The position numbers were made by a program, and so were the translations under genes. A stretch of 64,000 nt of DNA from Haematococcus lacustris (Eukaryota > Chlorophyta > Chlorophyceae > Chlamydomonadales > Haematococcaceae). Below the pieces are notes generated by a model, which was not told the origin of the DNA, did no database searches, and saw only the letters and a program-made list of their open reading frames with translations. Where the stretch lies: contig JASKMD010000012.1 of assembly GCA_030144725.1 (NCBI GenBank), forward strand, positions 9,216,928 through 9,280,927. Reading direction: 5' to 3'. Below are positions 31,261 through 42,715 of this stretch, piece by piece. Position 1 is the first letter of the stretch. Each line of letters starts with the position of its first letter.

Positions 31261-34200
31261 CTTCATTGGGGGGTGCGGGGGGCAACCGGGAGGCTGCGAG
31301 GAGGACGAGGCACCCCACCCCACCCACCTTCTCACCTGCCCCCCCCCCCCCCCATGCACGCCCTGAGCCCCCACCCCCACCCCCACCCCCACCCCCTGAC
31401 AGGCAACCTACCCTGAGGCTGGGCGCCAGGGCCAGGGTGGCAAGGTTCACAGAGTAGCCCCCCAGCCGGTCCAGCATGAGCAGCCAGGCCCGTGCATGCG
31501 AGCCGCAATACCAGGAGGGTGCCGCCAGCAGCAGCAGGAGGTGCAGGGCCAGGAACAGCACGCGCAGCTGCACAGGGGGGCGGCAGGAGGGCAAGGAGAG
31601 TGGGTAAAACGTATGGCCTGCCCCGCCCTGCCCTGCCCTGGCCTGGCCTGCCGTGACTGTGAGCAGTGCAGGTGAGCCATGCACAGCTTGTCAGCACGCT
31701 TGAGTTGCCACCATCAGGCTGCAACACCAAGGCTGTTGTAACGCTGATAGCTGTGCTAGTGCATATCCTATTCGCTGGAGGAGGAGGCAAGGTTGGGAAG
31801 AGGGGCAAGGGCTACACTGAACCCCGACCCCAAACCTCTAATCCCAATGGGGTGTGCCGGCAGTGGCCGCTGACAGGGGTGAGCAAGCAGGTGAAAACCT
31901 ATGCCATATCTTGCCGTCATTGAGTAGTCCCCGAGCGCCCAGGACGTGGTGGGCAGAGCCGCTACGACTTTGCCCCACCACGCCCCACACGACGTCCCGC
32001 ACGACAGCCACCGATCTAAAACTTGCGTAACTCCGTTTAGCTCCGTTGCGCCAAATGGCACAGACAGGTCGAGGTGTTGGTGCATCTCTGGGCAGTCGTG
32101 CAAGGATGAAGCCAGGCTGGAGCCGGGAGGGCTATAACGCGGGCATACACTGTCCCAGCGAGCCATGCGAGTGTTCTGCTACTGCGCTACCAGAAGCATC
32201 AACAGCAGCTCGGCGGCAGCTAGGGCCACATCCCAAAGGTGTCCAAAGGTGCCACTGAGCGTTCTGTTTGTACTACGGTACGCTGCAGACGAGAGCCGAG
32301 GTGAATGCATGGACAGACTCCTCTTCATCATCTTCAGCTCAATACACTACATGCCGAGGCTGTAGCTGCCCTCGTGCACGCCAATCGGCGTCAAATTTTC
32401 GAGCAAAATTTACAAAGAAAACCAAAACAAGACCGTGTCAAGACCGCGAATCGGGGAAGCGCGTCGTAGCTGTTAGTGCCATAGGACGCGCCCGTCATGT
32501 GGAGTGACCTAGGGCTTTCTGTGTGACCCCCTCACCCGTGGGTGCTTTCGGGTCCTTCACCCGTTTGCTTGCGCATGTATGTATCTGACAGTGTCTGATT
32601 ATGACATGATTATGACAGTGTCTGTTCACGACATCAGTAAGGAGTTCCTGGGTCCTGTTGATGCTGTGAGGGTGCAAGGCACACCTGTCACCCACTTCAT
32701 GTATGCTGATGACCTGACCCTGGTGAGCACCTCGCCCCACGGACTGCAGCGGATCCTGCCTGTGGTGAGAGATTTCAAGTACTTAGGCATGCATTTTAAT
32801 CCCAGCGCCACCCCTGCCTTTGCTGCCACTCATATGAGGGCTGGCATGTCCCTCGCCATGCGCCAGGCATGCAACCGTGCTAGAGAGTATGGGGTCCTGC
32901 AGGATCCTTATGCCCTGTGTCACCTCATTATAGCGTTTGTGCTCCCCTTGGGGCTGTATGGCAGCCAGGTATGGGGCACTCCATTCCTTGGGCATGGTGT
33001 GCAACTCTCCAACCCAGTGCAAACACGCATGCTCAGCTTTCTCAGGTTTGCTGCCAGGGTACGTAGCTCAGTGTTAGACCTGATGGTGCTGCATGAGTTG
33101 TGGCAGCTGCCCCTCCAGCTTTACTGGCTTAGGGCTGCGTGCAAGTTCTGGAACACTGCCAAATTATCCCAAAGCGATCGGCTAATGAGGGTGATCAAGG
33201 CAGATGTGGAGTTAGGCAGGAGGTGTCAGGCCAGCTGGAGTGTTCAGTCCCAGCTTGCCGCCAGAGAGCTGATGGGGGGTGAGTTCACCTTGAGCCCGGA
33301 CATGGTCCTAGGCACCAAGGCTATGGAAGTCAAGTGGCTCGAGAGGTGGGGGAGGCGTTGGGTTGAGTTTGAGGGAGACCCTAGATTGCCTGAGACAGTG
33401 CATCGGGAGAGATGCTCCTATGTTGCATGGTTCAAGCATGGGGACGGCATTGGCACCAACCACATGGCACCACACCTGCTGAACAGACAGCTCTCTACAG
33501 AAGTTCGCACGAGCTTGACTAGGTTCAGGTTAGGCAACAGCGGTTTGGGGGTGGAGAAGGCTCGGTTTGAGGGGGTTACTTTCATTGATTGCACATGCAC
33601 AAGGTGCACAGAGGGGGTAGTGGATGACGCCATGTATTTCATCTTTGAGTGCACCGCCACGAGTTCCAATAGTCAGGGCCTCCCAACCCCCTTGAAAAGG
33701 GGGTGTGTCCGTTTCACGCGGTTTATTTCTGCCACAGTTTGCGGATTGATCAACGAAGCACATCAGTATGTAGAGGGCTCGCTTGGCTACACGCTATGGC
33801 TGTCCTGAGCGTCCATGACTATGTATATGATGCACTGCTTAGGCGTGAACCCGGCCTACATTTGATGGGCAGATATCACCATGCACGCCTCCTCCACCCT
33901 CGACCTTCTTAATGACGCCGTGATGAAGCAAACGCAAGTATGTGTGCAGTCGCGCTTTGTGTTGCGATGGCCGAAAGCGCGAGTTTGAAATCTAAGAAGC
34001 TGAAATGCTTCTTTAACGCACCCACACCACTGCTGATGCTGCGTCCAGAACAGCCGCATATTTCTTAACATCTATTAGCCTTCACTCGTCATTTGTGTCG
34101 CTCGCGCTGTCAAGCGAGAGACGGAGTGGTTGTATGCTCTAGCGGTTCATCAAGACACTATGTGCACCCTTCACTTCTTGTTACGGTAGACTATGTGGCC

Positions 34201-34424
34201 TGATAGTCAAACTGACCGCGGGACTCTTCATACTTGAGCCTTTTCTGCTCGTTCCCCTGGTTATGTGCTTTGTTCGTTGTGGCAAGAGCATTTGCGTAGG
34301 TGCGAAGCCTTCGTTGTGTCGCTACATCGTTTTGGGACATCACCACCGAGACATGTGCTTCGGTCCACAGTGCCATGACCTGCTGCACTCCCTCTCACCT
34401 CGTGTCCTCCCATCTGGCCCCACT
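31261..34424 (+). repeat. Direct duplication, copy 2, cut by assembly gap
   Basis: Identical to 26758-29921 wherever compared, and truncated exactly at the first N of the gap. It contains an orphan copy of polyQ-gene exon 1 (31567-31412, minus) and of the LINE fragment. Confidence 0.97.
32579..33808 (+). pseudogene. LINE reverse transcriptase fragment (copy 2)
   Basis: Identical in translation to the fragment at 28076-29305, including the internal deletion between the YADD box and FKYLG. It is not an independent insertion: it is carried by the segmental duplication. Confidence 0.9.
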
Positions 34425-34924
34425 NNNNNNNNNNNNNNNNNNNNNNNNNNNNNNNNNNNNNNNNNNNNNNNNNNNNNNNNNNNNNNNNNNNNNNNNNNNN
34501 NNNNNNNNNNNNNNNNNNNNNNNNNNNNNNNNNNNNNNNNNNNNNNNNNNNNNNNNNNNNNNNNNNNNNNNNNNNNNNNNNNNNNNNNNNNNNNNNNNNN
34601 NNNNNNNNNNNNNNNNNNNNNNNNNNNNNNNNNNNNNNNNNNNNNNNNNNNNNNNNNNNNNNNNNNNNNNNNNNNNNNNNNNNNNNNNNNNNNNNNNNNN
34701 NNNNNNNNNNNNNNNNNNNNNNNNNNNNNNNNNNNNNNNNNNNNNNNNNNNNNNNNNNNNNNNNNNNNNNNNNNNNNNNNNNNNNNNNNNNNNNNNNNNN
34801 NNNNNNNNNNNNNNNNNNNNNNNNNNNNNNNNNNNNNNNNNNNNNNNNNNNNNNNNNNNNNNNNNNNNNNNNNNNNNNNNNNNNNNNNNNNNNNNNNNNN
34901 NNNNNNNNNNNNNNNNNNNNNNNN
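34425..34924. other. Assembly gap, exactly 500 N
   Basis: A round-number gap of unknown true length. Confidence 0.99.
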
Positions 34925-35060
34925 CCTCGCAGCCAGCCTCGCAGCCATTTTCCTCGCAGCCAGCCTCGCAGCCAGTTTCGCAGCCAGCCTCGCAGCCAGC
35001 CTCGCAGCCAGCATCGCAGCTAGCCTCGCGGCCAGTTTCCTCGCAACGATTCTCCGCAAT
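34925..35060. repeat. CCTCGCAGCCAG minisatellite
   Basis: About eleven units of 11-13 bp begin right after the gap. A related CTCGCAGCCA motif recurs at 44820-45015. Confidence 0.88.
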
Positions 35061-35365
35061 TATCGCAAGCATTGATGCACCAACGCAAGGCAGGTGCAAC
35101 GTGTTGTGAGCAGCGAAGAGGCCAGACGGACCATGGTAAGAGCTTAGGACCAAGGTAAGAGCTTAGAAGGAGCTAGCATTGCGCAGCATAGCCCTTAGTA
35201 TCCAGCCTAACCGCTACCACACCTGGTTGCTGCAGGCCTTACAATCACGCCTAGTACCTCCCTGTTCACCACCCCCTCCCAGTCCCCCTCACCACCACCA
35301 CCACCACCACCACCACCATTTCATCACCTCCCACAACGTTCCCACTGTTGCCTCCCTTGTGTTGC
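35061..35365. other. Short spacer with CAC run
   Basis: Holds (CAC)n at about 35290-35317. It ends in TTGTGTTGCAG immediately before the pentanucleotide array, the same acceptor-like end seen in family M modules. Confidence 0.5.
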
Positions 35366-35366
35366 A

Positions 35367-36042
35367 GCCCAGCCAGCCCAGCCCAGCCCAGCCCAGCCCA
35401 GCCCAGCCCAGCCCAGCCCAGCCCAGCCCAGCCCAGCCCAGCCCAGCCCAGCCCAGCCCAGCCCAGCCCAGCCCAGCCCAGCCCAGCCCAGCCCAGCCCA
35501 GCCCAGCCCAGCCCAGCCCAGCCCAGCCCAGCCCAGCCCAGCCCAGCCCAGCCCAGCCCAGCCCAGCCCAGCCCAGCCCAGCCCAGCCCAGCCCAGCCCA
35601 GCCCAGCCCAGCCCAGCCAGCCCAGCCCAGCCCAGCCCAGCCCAGCCCAGCCCAGCCCAGCCCAGCCCAGCCCAGCCCAGCCCAGCCCAGCCCAGCCCAG
35701 CCCAGCCCAGCCCAGCCCAGCCCAGCCCAGCCCAGCCCAGCCCAGCCCAGCCCAGCCCAGCCCAGCCCAGCCCAGCCAGCCCAGCCCAGCCCAGCCAGCC
35801 CAGCCCAGCCCAGCCCAGCCCAGCCCAGCCCAGCCCAGCCCAGCCCAGCCCAGCCCAGCCCAGCCCAGCCCAGCCCAGCCCAGCCCAGCCCAGCCCAGCC
35901 CAGCCCAGCCCAGCCCAGCCCAGCCCAGCCCAGCCCAGCCCAGCCCAGCCCAGCCCAGCCCAGCCCAGCCCAGCCCAGCCCAGCCCAGCCCAGCCCAGCC
36001 CAGCCCAGCCCAGCCCAGCCCAGCCCAGCCCAGCCCAACCCA
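35367..36042. repeat. (GCCCA)n pentanucleotide array, about 135 units
   Basis: Near-perfect GCCCA repeats with four 4-bp slips (AGCC inserted) at about 35374, 35615, 35774 and 35794. All six frames are open, giving PAQPS and AGLGW pseudo-proteins. A second array is at 53328-53898. Confidence 0.97.
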
Positions 36043-37120
36043 ACCCTACTCTCCCACCCTGCACTTCCTACTGAGGTGAGGACAAAGGAAGGTGGGTTGT
36101 AATGGAGGGCTGCTACACCTGCCCCTCCATCTGCCAGCTCTACATCTCCCTACTCTAATGGTGAGTGCATCTAGTACCCATGTCCAATGTTTGCTTCGTT
36201 ACACAAATCGTCACATCATTGCCGCAGGTCTTGTGCGCCTACACGTGAGACTATCAATGCGCTCCCCACTTCTCTCGCCCTCCCCATGGACCTCCCCTTC
36301 CCTTCCCCCTCTTCCTCCCCGTCACCTCTCCCCTGACATCCCAGCAGCCAGGAGAAAGCCCACCCCACCCACCCTCTTCCCACCCCTCCCTTCCCCCTCT
36401 CCCTCCCTCTCCCCTCCCATACTTGTCAAGCCTACCCTTCCCCTCTCCCACCCTTCGATTGACGTGGCATCGCAACCCCCACCTCACCCCACCTTCCCTT
36501 CCCTAAACTCTACACTCCCCACCGCAGTCCCACCCCACTGGCGCATGGGATATGTTGCCTGGTGTGAGCAGGTAGGAGGCCAGGAGGACCACAAAGGTAA
36601 GGCCACGGTGATAGCTAACACAGTGCCCAGCCTGGTCACCCTACCGCGCGTGCACGCCCCTTGGTTGCAGGTCTGATGGGTCACCTCCCCTCCACTTTCC
36701 CTATACAACCACCCCCTCCCAATTCATCCTCCCCCGCCCCCGCCCCCGCCCCCCGCCCCCGCCCCCGCCCCCGCCCCCGCCCCCGCCCCCGCCCCCGCCC
36801 CCGCCCCCGCCCCCGCCCCCGCCCCCGCCCCCGCCCCCGCTCCCTCCCCCGCCCCCACCCCCACCCATGCCCCCACCCACCCCAACCCATGCCCCCAACC
36901 CATGCCCCCACCCACCCCAACCCATGCCCCCAACCCAACCCACCCCCGCCCAGCCCAACCCGGTTGAGCCTCCCGCCTCCCCACCTCCCGCCTCCCTGCC
37001 TCCCGCCTCCCCGTCTCCCGCCTCCCTGCCTCCCACCTCCCGCCTTCCACATCTACCTCCCCTCCCCGCCTTCACTCTTCCACTCCCCCCCCCTTCACTC
37101 AGCAGCCAAAAGGTAGGTAA
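36043..37120 (+). repeat. Two family M modules with (CCCCCG)n insert
   Basis: The first module runs from GGTGAGTGCATC (36160) to ATTGCCGCAGGTCTTGTG (36220) and then C-rich sequence. The second runs from GGTAAGGCC (36596) to GGTTGCAGGTCTGATGGGTC (36662), followed by CCACCCCCTCCC, (CCCCCG)n at 36729-36842, then CCCACCC-type repeats and CCTCCCGCCTCCC units (36970-37040). The second module's intron-like part closely matches the reverse complement of 43390-43460 (shared GTGCACGCCCCTTGG). Confidence 0.7.
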
Positions 37121-37136
37121 GTGCTACAGTGCCCCT

Positions 37137-37882
37137 ACTATATCTGCTGCTGCTGCCACTGCTGCTGCTGCTGCTGCCACTGCTGCTGCTGCTGCTGCCC
37201 CTACTGCTGCTGCTGCTACCCCCCTACTGCTGCTGCTGCTGCCCCCCCTACTGCTGCTGCTGCCCCCCCTACTGCTGCTGCTGCTGCCACTGCTGCTGCT
37301 GCTGCTGCTGCTGCCACTGCTGCTGCTGCTGCTGCCCCCCCTACTGCTGCTGCTGCTGCCACTGCTGCTGCTGCTGCTGCTGCCCCCTGCTGCTGCTGCT
37401 GCTACCCCCCTACTGCTGCTGCTGCTACCCCCCCTACTGCTGCTGCTGCTACCCCCCCTACTGCTGCTGCTGCTGCCCCCCCTACTGCTGCTGCTGCTGC
37501 CACTGCTGCTGCTGCTGCTACCCCCCCTACTGCTGCTGCTGCTGCCCCCCTACTGCTGCTGCTGCTGCCCCCCCTACTGCTGCTGCTGCTGCCCCCCCTA
37601 CTGCTGCTGCTGCTGCTGCCACTGCTGCTGCTGCTGCTGCCCCCCCTACTGCTGCTGCTGCTGCCACTGCTGCTGCTGCTGCTGCCACTGCTGCTGCTGC
37701 TGCTACCCCCCCTACTGCTGCTGCTGCTGCCCCCCTGCTGCTGCTGCTGCTACCCCCCCTACTGCTGCTGCTGCTGCCCCCCTGCTGCTGCTGCTGCTGC
37801 CCCCCCCCCTGCTGCTGCTGCCCCCCCCCCTGCTGCTGCTGCCCCCCCCCCCTGCTGCTGCTGCCACCCATGCTGCTGCTGC
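37137..37882. repeat. CTG/CCCCCCTA minisatellite
   Basis: Blocks of four to six CTG triplets alternate with CCCCCCTA or CCA spacers for about 745 bp. It is open in several frames and translates to poly-L, poly-C and poly-A. It joins directly to the 18-bp palindromic array. Confidence 0.93.
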
Positions 37883-38994
37883 CTACAGTACTGTAGGTGT
37901 CTACAGTACTGTAGGGGTCTACAGTACTGTAGATGTCTACAGTACTGTAGGTGTCTACAGTACTGTAGGTGTCTACAGTACTGTAGATGTCTACAGTACT
38001 GTAGGTGTCTACAGTACTGTAGGTGTCTACAGTACTGTAGATGTCTACAGTATTGTAGGTGTCTACAGTACTGTAGGGGTCTACAGTACTGTAGGTGTCT
38101 ACAGTACTGTAGGTGTCTACAGTACTGCAGGTGTCTACAGTACTGTAGATGTCTACAGTACTGTAGGGGTCTACAGTACTGTAGGTATCTACAGTACTGT
38201 AGGGGTCTACAGTACTGTAGGGGTCTACAGTACTGTAGGGGTCTACAGTACTGTAGGTGTCTACAGTACTGTAGGGGTCTACAGTACTGTAGATGTCTAC
38301 AGTACTGTAGGTGTCTACAGTACTGTAGGTGTCTACAGTACTGTAGGTGTCTACAGTACTGTAGATGTCTACAGTACTGTAGGTGTCTACAGTACTGTAG
38401 GTGTCTACAGTACTGTAGGTGTCTACAGTACTGTAGGTGTCTACAGTACTGTAGGTGTCTACAGTACTGTAGGTGTCTACAGTACTGTAGATGTCTACAG
38501 TACTGTAGATGTCTACAGTACTGTAGGTGTCTACAGTACTGTAGGGGTCTACAGTACTGTAGGGGTCTACAGTACTGTAGGGGTCTACAGTACTGTAGGG
38601 GTCTACAGTACTGTAGGGGTCTACAGTACTGTAGGTGTCTACAGTACTGTAGGGGTCTACAGTACTGTAGGTGTCTACAGTACTGTAGGGGTCTACAGTA
38701 CTGTAGGGGTCTACAGTACTGTAGGGGTCTACAGTACTGTAGGTGTCTACAGTACTGTAGGTGTCTACAGTACTGTAGGTGTCTACAGTACTGTAGATGT
38801 CTACAGTACTGTAGGGGTCTACAGTACTGTAGGTTTCTACAGTACTGTAGGTGTCTACAGTACTGTAGATGTCTACAGTACTGTAGATGTCTACAGTACT
38901 GTAGGGGTCTACAGTACTGTAGGGGTCTACAGTACTGTAGGGGTCTACAGTACTGTAGGGGTCTACAGTACTGTAGGGGTCTACAGTACTGTAG
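37883..38994. repeat. 62-unit, strictly 18-bp array carrying the palindrome CTACAGTACTGTAG
   Basis: The first core starts at 37883 and the last at 38981. The distance is exactly 61 x 18, so no indels occurred. The 4-bp linker between cores varies by substitution only (GTGT, GGGT, ATGT, GTAT, GTTT). Two cores carry a single change (38051 region ATTG; 38126 region GCAG). The 18-bp period keeps reading frames open (VYSTVG on +, DTYSTV and LQYCRH on minus). Confidence 0.97.
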
Positions 38995-39905
38995 GTGCCT
39001 TCCCCCCATGCATCCTTAACCCCCATGCCCCCTTCGCCCCCATGCAGGAACATCTCAATGTAGCCCAAGCTCGTTTGCTATCCCGACAGTGCTATGCAAA
39101 TGCGCTGACAACAAAGCGTGCCTATGTTGCCCAGCCCAGCCCAGCCCTGCCCAGCCCTACTCAGCCTCTAGGATTCGTTACCGACCCTGAGCCTAGCCCT
39201 TGTGTTAGGAACACAAGTGGTGATGTAATGATGTAGGCTAAGAGTCATGATGTAATGATGTGAGGTTATATGTAATGATGGATGGTTGATGGCCAACCGC
39301 AAACAACTTTTGGGGCAATCTCTGCCGCACTCGATATTACACGGGAGGGTGCGGTGCAGGAGGTTGTTGTGATTGCGGGGCATCATCAACATCCACAGCT
39401 TTGCGGGAGCTTGCAAGCCGAGCTACCCAGTACAACCGACAGAACGGACCTAGCTTGCGATAGAGACGGGCCCCGGCCTTAGACCTTACACGTATGTATG
39501 TAGCTCCCTATGGCGACCTTATTGCGTGGACACAACTTTCGGCACAAATATCTATATCGAGCTTGCGGGCCTACGCTTCGACGCCTCTCACTATTTATAG
39601 CACGCAGAAGCTGACGGTGCAATCGCGGTAGCAAATGGTGGTTTGAATGTGGAGAACAACATGATACCCTATTTACAAGAGACCTTGTCAAATCTGACCT
39701 ACAGTACTGTAGACATCTACAGTACTGTAGACATCTACAGTACTGTAGATGTCTACAGTACTGTAGGTACCTACACTCCAACTGCTCACATACTCAAAAT
39801 TTCAACAAGCGTCAAGTGGCGTTGGAGTCGCAAGGACAATCCGAGGCGAACCGCATCAAAAAACTACCCCCCTAGGATGACGAATATCCGCACTAATTTG
39901 CCTGA
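38995..39905 (+). repeat. Dispersed repeat R2, copy 1 (contains four CTACAGTACTGTAG cores)
   Basis: Matches 48384-49330 along its length and 57484-57927 (inverted) over its last 440 bases. It contains CACTATTTATAGCACGC (TATA-like, 39591) and four 18-bp units at 39700-39768. It ends ...ATCCGCACTAATTTGCCTG. It abuts the 62-unit array on the left and R1 on the right. Confidence 0.9.
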
Positions 39906-40394
39906 GTGGAACTTGTACAGGGTCCTAGGACACGGGCCATAGCTCATCACTGGCTGAGACTTTTTGCATGCCACCTACTAGGTTGGGCAGCTGTAACCAC
40001 CCTTTACAACCTCTCATACTCACACTTCATGAAAAGTCACTTTGGTCACACGGTGCCAACTCCCTTAGCCAAAATCAGGGTCACAGCCCCACACCTGGCC
40101 CAGCAACTCGACACCGAGTGAGAATTACACTTTGGCCCAAGAGAGTCTTGTCATCCCCTGGGTCACAGCAACCCACATACCAAGTTTCAGACCTCAACTC
40201 TCAGGTTTTTCAAGCCAGCCAGGCCTTAATTTGCACGAGTGCTCAGCTGTTCATGCCTGTCATGCGTTGCGGAAGTGTGCGAGTGAACATCAAACTGACC
40301 TAGACAACGTGAGGTATAATACAACCTTACTCACCTCTTGCTCACTGTTTTCAATGGCTCATTGCCTTGCTGCACTGCTGCCTGGGAGACCCTT
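39906..40394 (-). repeat. R1, left flank of the split copy
   Basis: Reverse complement of 9835-10152 followed by 6081-6235. It ends GGGAGACCCTT directly at the terminus of the 7.6 kb element. Confidence 0.88.
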
Positions 40395-40419
40395 CACTCA
40401 CACAAATTAGCAGCGGCTC

Positions 40420-41005
40420 CCGCGCTGTAGCCAATGGTTTCTGCGCGGGAACCGGTGGTTTCTGCGCGGGAGCCGGAGGTTTCTGCGCGGGAGCCGGTGG
40501 TTTCTGCGCGGGAGCTACTGGCTACTGCGCGGGAGCCGATGGCTACCGCGCTGGAGCTAATGACTACCGCGCTGGAACCAATAGCTACCGCGATGGAGTC
40601 AATGACTACCGCGATGGAGCTAATGGCTACCGCGCTGGAGCTAATGACTACCGCGCTGGAGCCATTGGCTACCGCGATGGAGTCAATGACTACCGCGATG
40701 GAGCTAATGGCTACCGCGCTGGAGCCGCTGGCTACCGCGCTGGAGCCAATGACTACCGCGATGGAGCCAACGGCTACCGTGCTGGAGCTAATAGGTACCG
40801 CGCTGTAGCCAATCCCTACCGCGCTGGAGCTAATGACTACCGCGCGGAAGCTAATAACTACCGCGCCGGAGCTAACAACTACCGCGCTGGTGGCAATGGC
40901 TACCGCTCTGGAGGTAATGGCTACCGCGCTGGAGGTTATGGCTACCGTGCTGGAGCTTGTGTCTACTGCGCAGGTGCCTATGGCTACTGCGCTGGAGGTA
41001 ATAGC
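40420..41005 (+). repeat. 21-bp array, CTACCGCGCTGGAGCTAATGA
   Basis: About 27 units of 21 bp. The first five are TTTCTGCGCGGGAGCCGGTGG-like and later ones CTACCGCGCTGGAGCCAATGA-like. The 21-bp period keeps the frame open (GANDYRA). It forms the left terminal array of the foldback element. Confidence 0.92.
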
Positions 41006-41714
41006 GATTGTGTCCTTGCAACGTCATTGTGTTTCTGCACTTGTGTACCATGCCCTACGGCAACGCTGTTTCTCTGTTCCCTTTATTTCTCTATCGTTTG
41101 TTGTGAGGCTTGTTGTGACAACGGTTATTGCTGATGTTGATGGTCAATCTACGGTTGTTTAAGGTTGCTGTGTTGATGCAAGGCCAGGTTGATGCCTCAA
41201 GCCTATGTTTACCCTCGATGAAGTCTGTGTAAACCTTAACTCATGTTGCCTGTGTCTATGGCTCATCTCACTGGCTCATCTTGAGAACTGCAATCATATC
41301 CTGATGATGGGATACTTACTATTACTGTAGGCCTGGCTCTTACACTGTGTGTGGACCTTACACTCGTCATCATGCTCATGTACCAGCATCAGAGACATGA
41401 ACAACGACAACACCATGAGCAACAACGACATCATGACCAGCTGGCCTGGCAGCACCACACCAACATCACCAACATGAAGGCAACTTGAGCAGCAACAACA
41501 GCATGAGGCACACCTGAATTGGCTCTATGTGTATTTTGTTGTGCAAGGCGTGATGATGTGCAACGCTATTGGTCTGCTGGCGCCCTTCACAACCCCCTAC
41601 TTTGGTGCCTTCTGGCGCTTAGCCTGTGGAGCCTCCCCCCCACCCCCTTCCCCAGCACCCTTCTGCCCGTTGGCCTTGCCTCTGCCCCTACCCCCGCCTC
41701 TGGCTTCACTATGG
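41006..41714 (+). other. Interior of the foldback element, unrecognised; possible short exon
   Basis: After TTACTGTAG (41330) a frame reads LALTLCVDLTLVIMLMYQHQ followed by a His/Gln-rich stretch to a TGA near 41488. This could be a small exon or a CAACA-repeat artefact. The rest (41006-41330, 41500-41714) shows no known domain. Confidence 0.35.
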
Positions 41715-42715
41715 CTTCACTATGGCTTCAGCGCGGGAGCATAGCGGCTCCCGCGTTGTAGCACTATGGCTTCAGCGCGGGAGCATAGCGTCTCCCGCGC
41801 TGTAGCATAATGGCTTCAGCGCGGGAGCATATGGGCTCCCGCGCTGTAGCACTATGGCTTCAGCGCGGGAGCATAGCGGCTCCCGCGCTGAAGCATAATG
41901 GCTTCAGCGCGGGAGCATATGGGCTCCCGCGCTGTAGCACAATGGCTTCAGCGCGGGAGCATAGCGGCTCCCGCGTTGTAGCACTATGGCTTCAGCGCGG
42001 GAGCATAGCGGCTCCCGCGTTGTAGCACTATGGCTTCAGCGCGGGAGCATAGCGGCTCCCGCGCTGTAGCATAATGACTTCAGCGCGGGAGCATATGGGC
42101 TCCCGCGCTGTAGCATAATGACTTCAGCGCGGGAGCATAGCGGCTCCCGCGCTGTAGCACAATGGCTTCAGCGCGGGAGCATAGCGGCTCCCGCGCTGTA
42201 GCACTATGGCTTCAGTGCGGGAGCATAGCGGCTCCCGCGCTGTAGCACTATGGCTTCAGCGCGGGAGCATATGGGCTCCCGCGCTGTAGCACAATGACTT
42301 CAGCGCGGGAGCATAGCGGCTCCCGCGCTGTAGCACAATGGCTTCAGCGCGGGAGCATAGCGGCTCCCGCGCTGTAGCACTATGGCTTCAGCGCGGGAGC
42401 ATAGCGGCTCCCGCGCTGTAGCATAATGACTTAAGTGCGGGAGCATAGCGGCTCCCGCGCTGTAGCATAATGACTTCAGCGCGGGAGCATATGGGCTCCC
42501 GCGCTGTAGCACAATGGCTTCAGCGCGGGAGCATAGCGGCTCCCGCGCTGTAGCACTATGGCTTCAGCGCGGGAGCATAGCGGCTCCCGCGCTGTAGCAC
42601 TATGGCTTCAGCGCGGGAGCATAGCGGCTCCCGCGCTGTAGCACTATGGCTTCAGCGCGGGAGCATAGCGGCTCCTGCGCTGCATAGGGCTCCTTCTCTG
42701 CAGCCATAGGGCTCC
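41715..42715 (+). repeat. 44-bp hairpin array (left arm)
   Basis: About 22 units of the form TTCAGCGCGGGAGC-AT(A)(T)GCGGCTCCCGCGCTG-TAGCAYWATGGC. Each unit holds a perfect 12-bp inverted repeat with a 4-6 base loop. The orientation set by the linkers is opposite to that of the array at 46620-47690. Confidence 0.95.

Noticed and set aside
32579..33808. Second independent LINE insertion
   Set aside because: Identical to 28076-29305 with identical flanks; part of the 3.16 kb duplication.
35289..36079. Long PAQPS / AGLGW open frames
   Set aside because: A pentanucleotide without stop codons is open in all six frames; not evidence for a protein.
37883..38994. CRISPR-like array (regular short palindromic repeats)
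   Set aside because: There are no unique spacers: linkers are 4 bp and nearly constant, and the setting is eukaryotic.
36867..39236. 789-codon plus-strand open frame with VYSTVG repeats
   Set aside because: It is the translation of C-rich, CTG and 18-bp arrays whose periods are multiples of three; several other frames on both strands are equally open. There is no start context or splice support.
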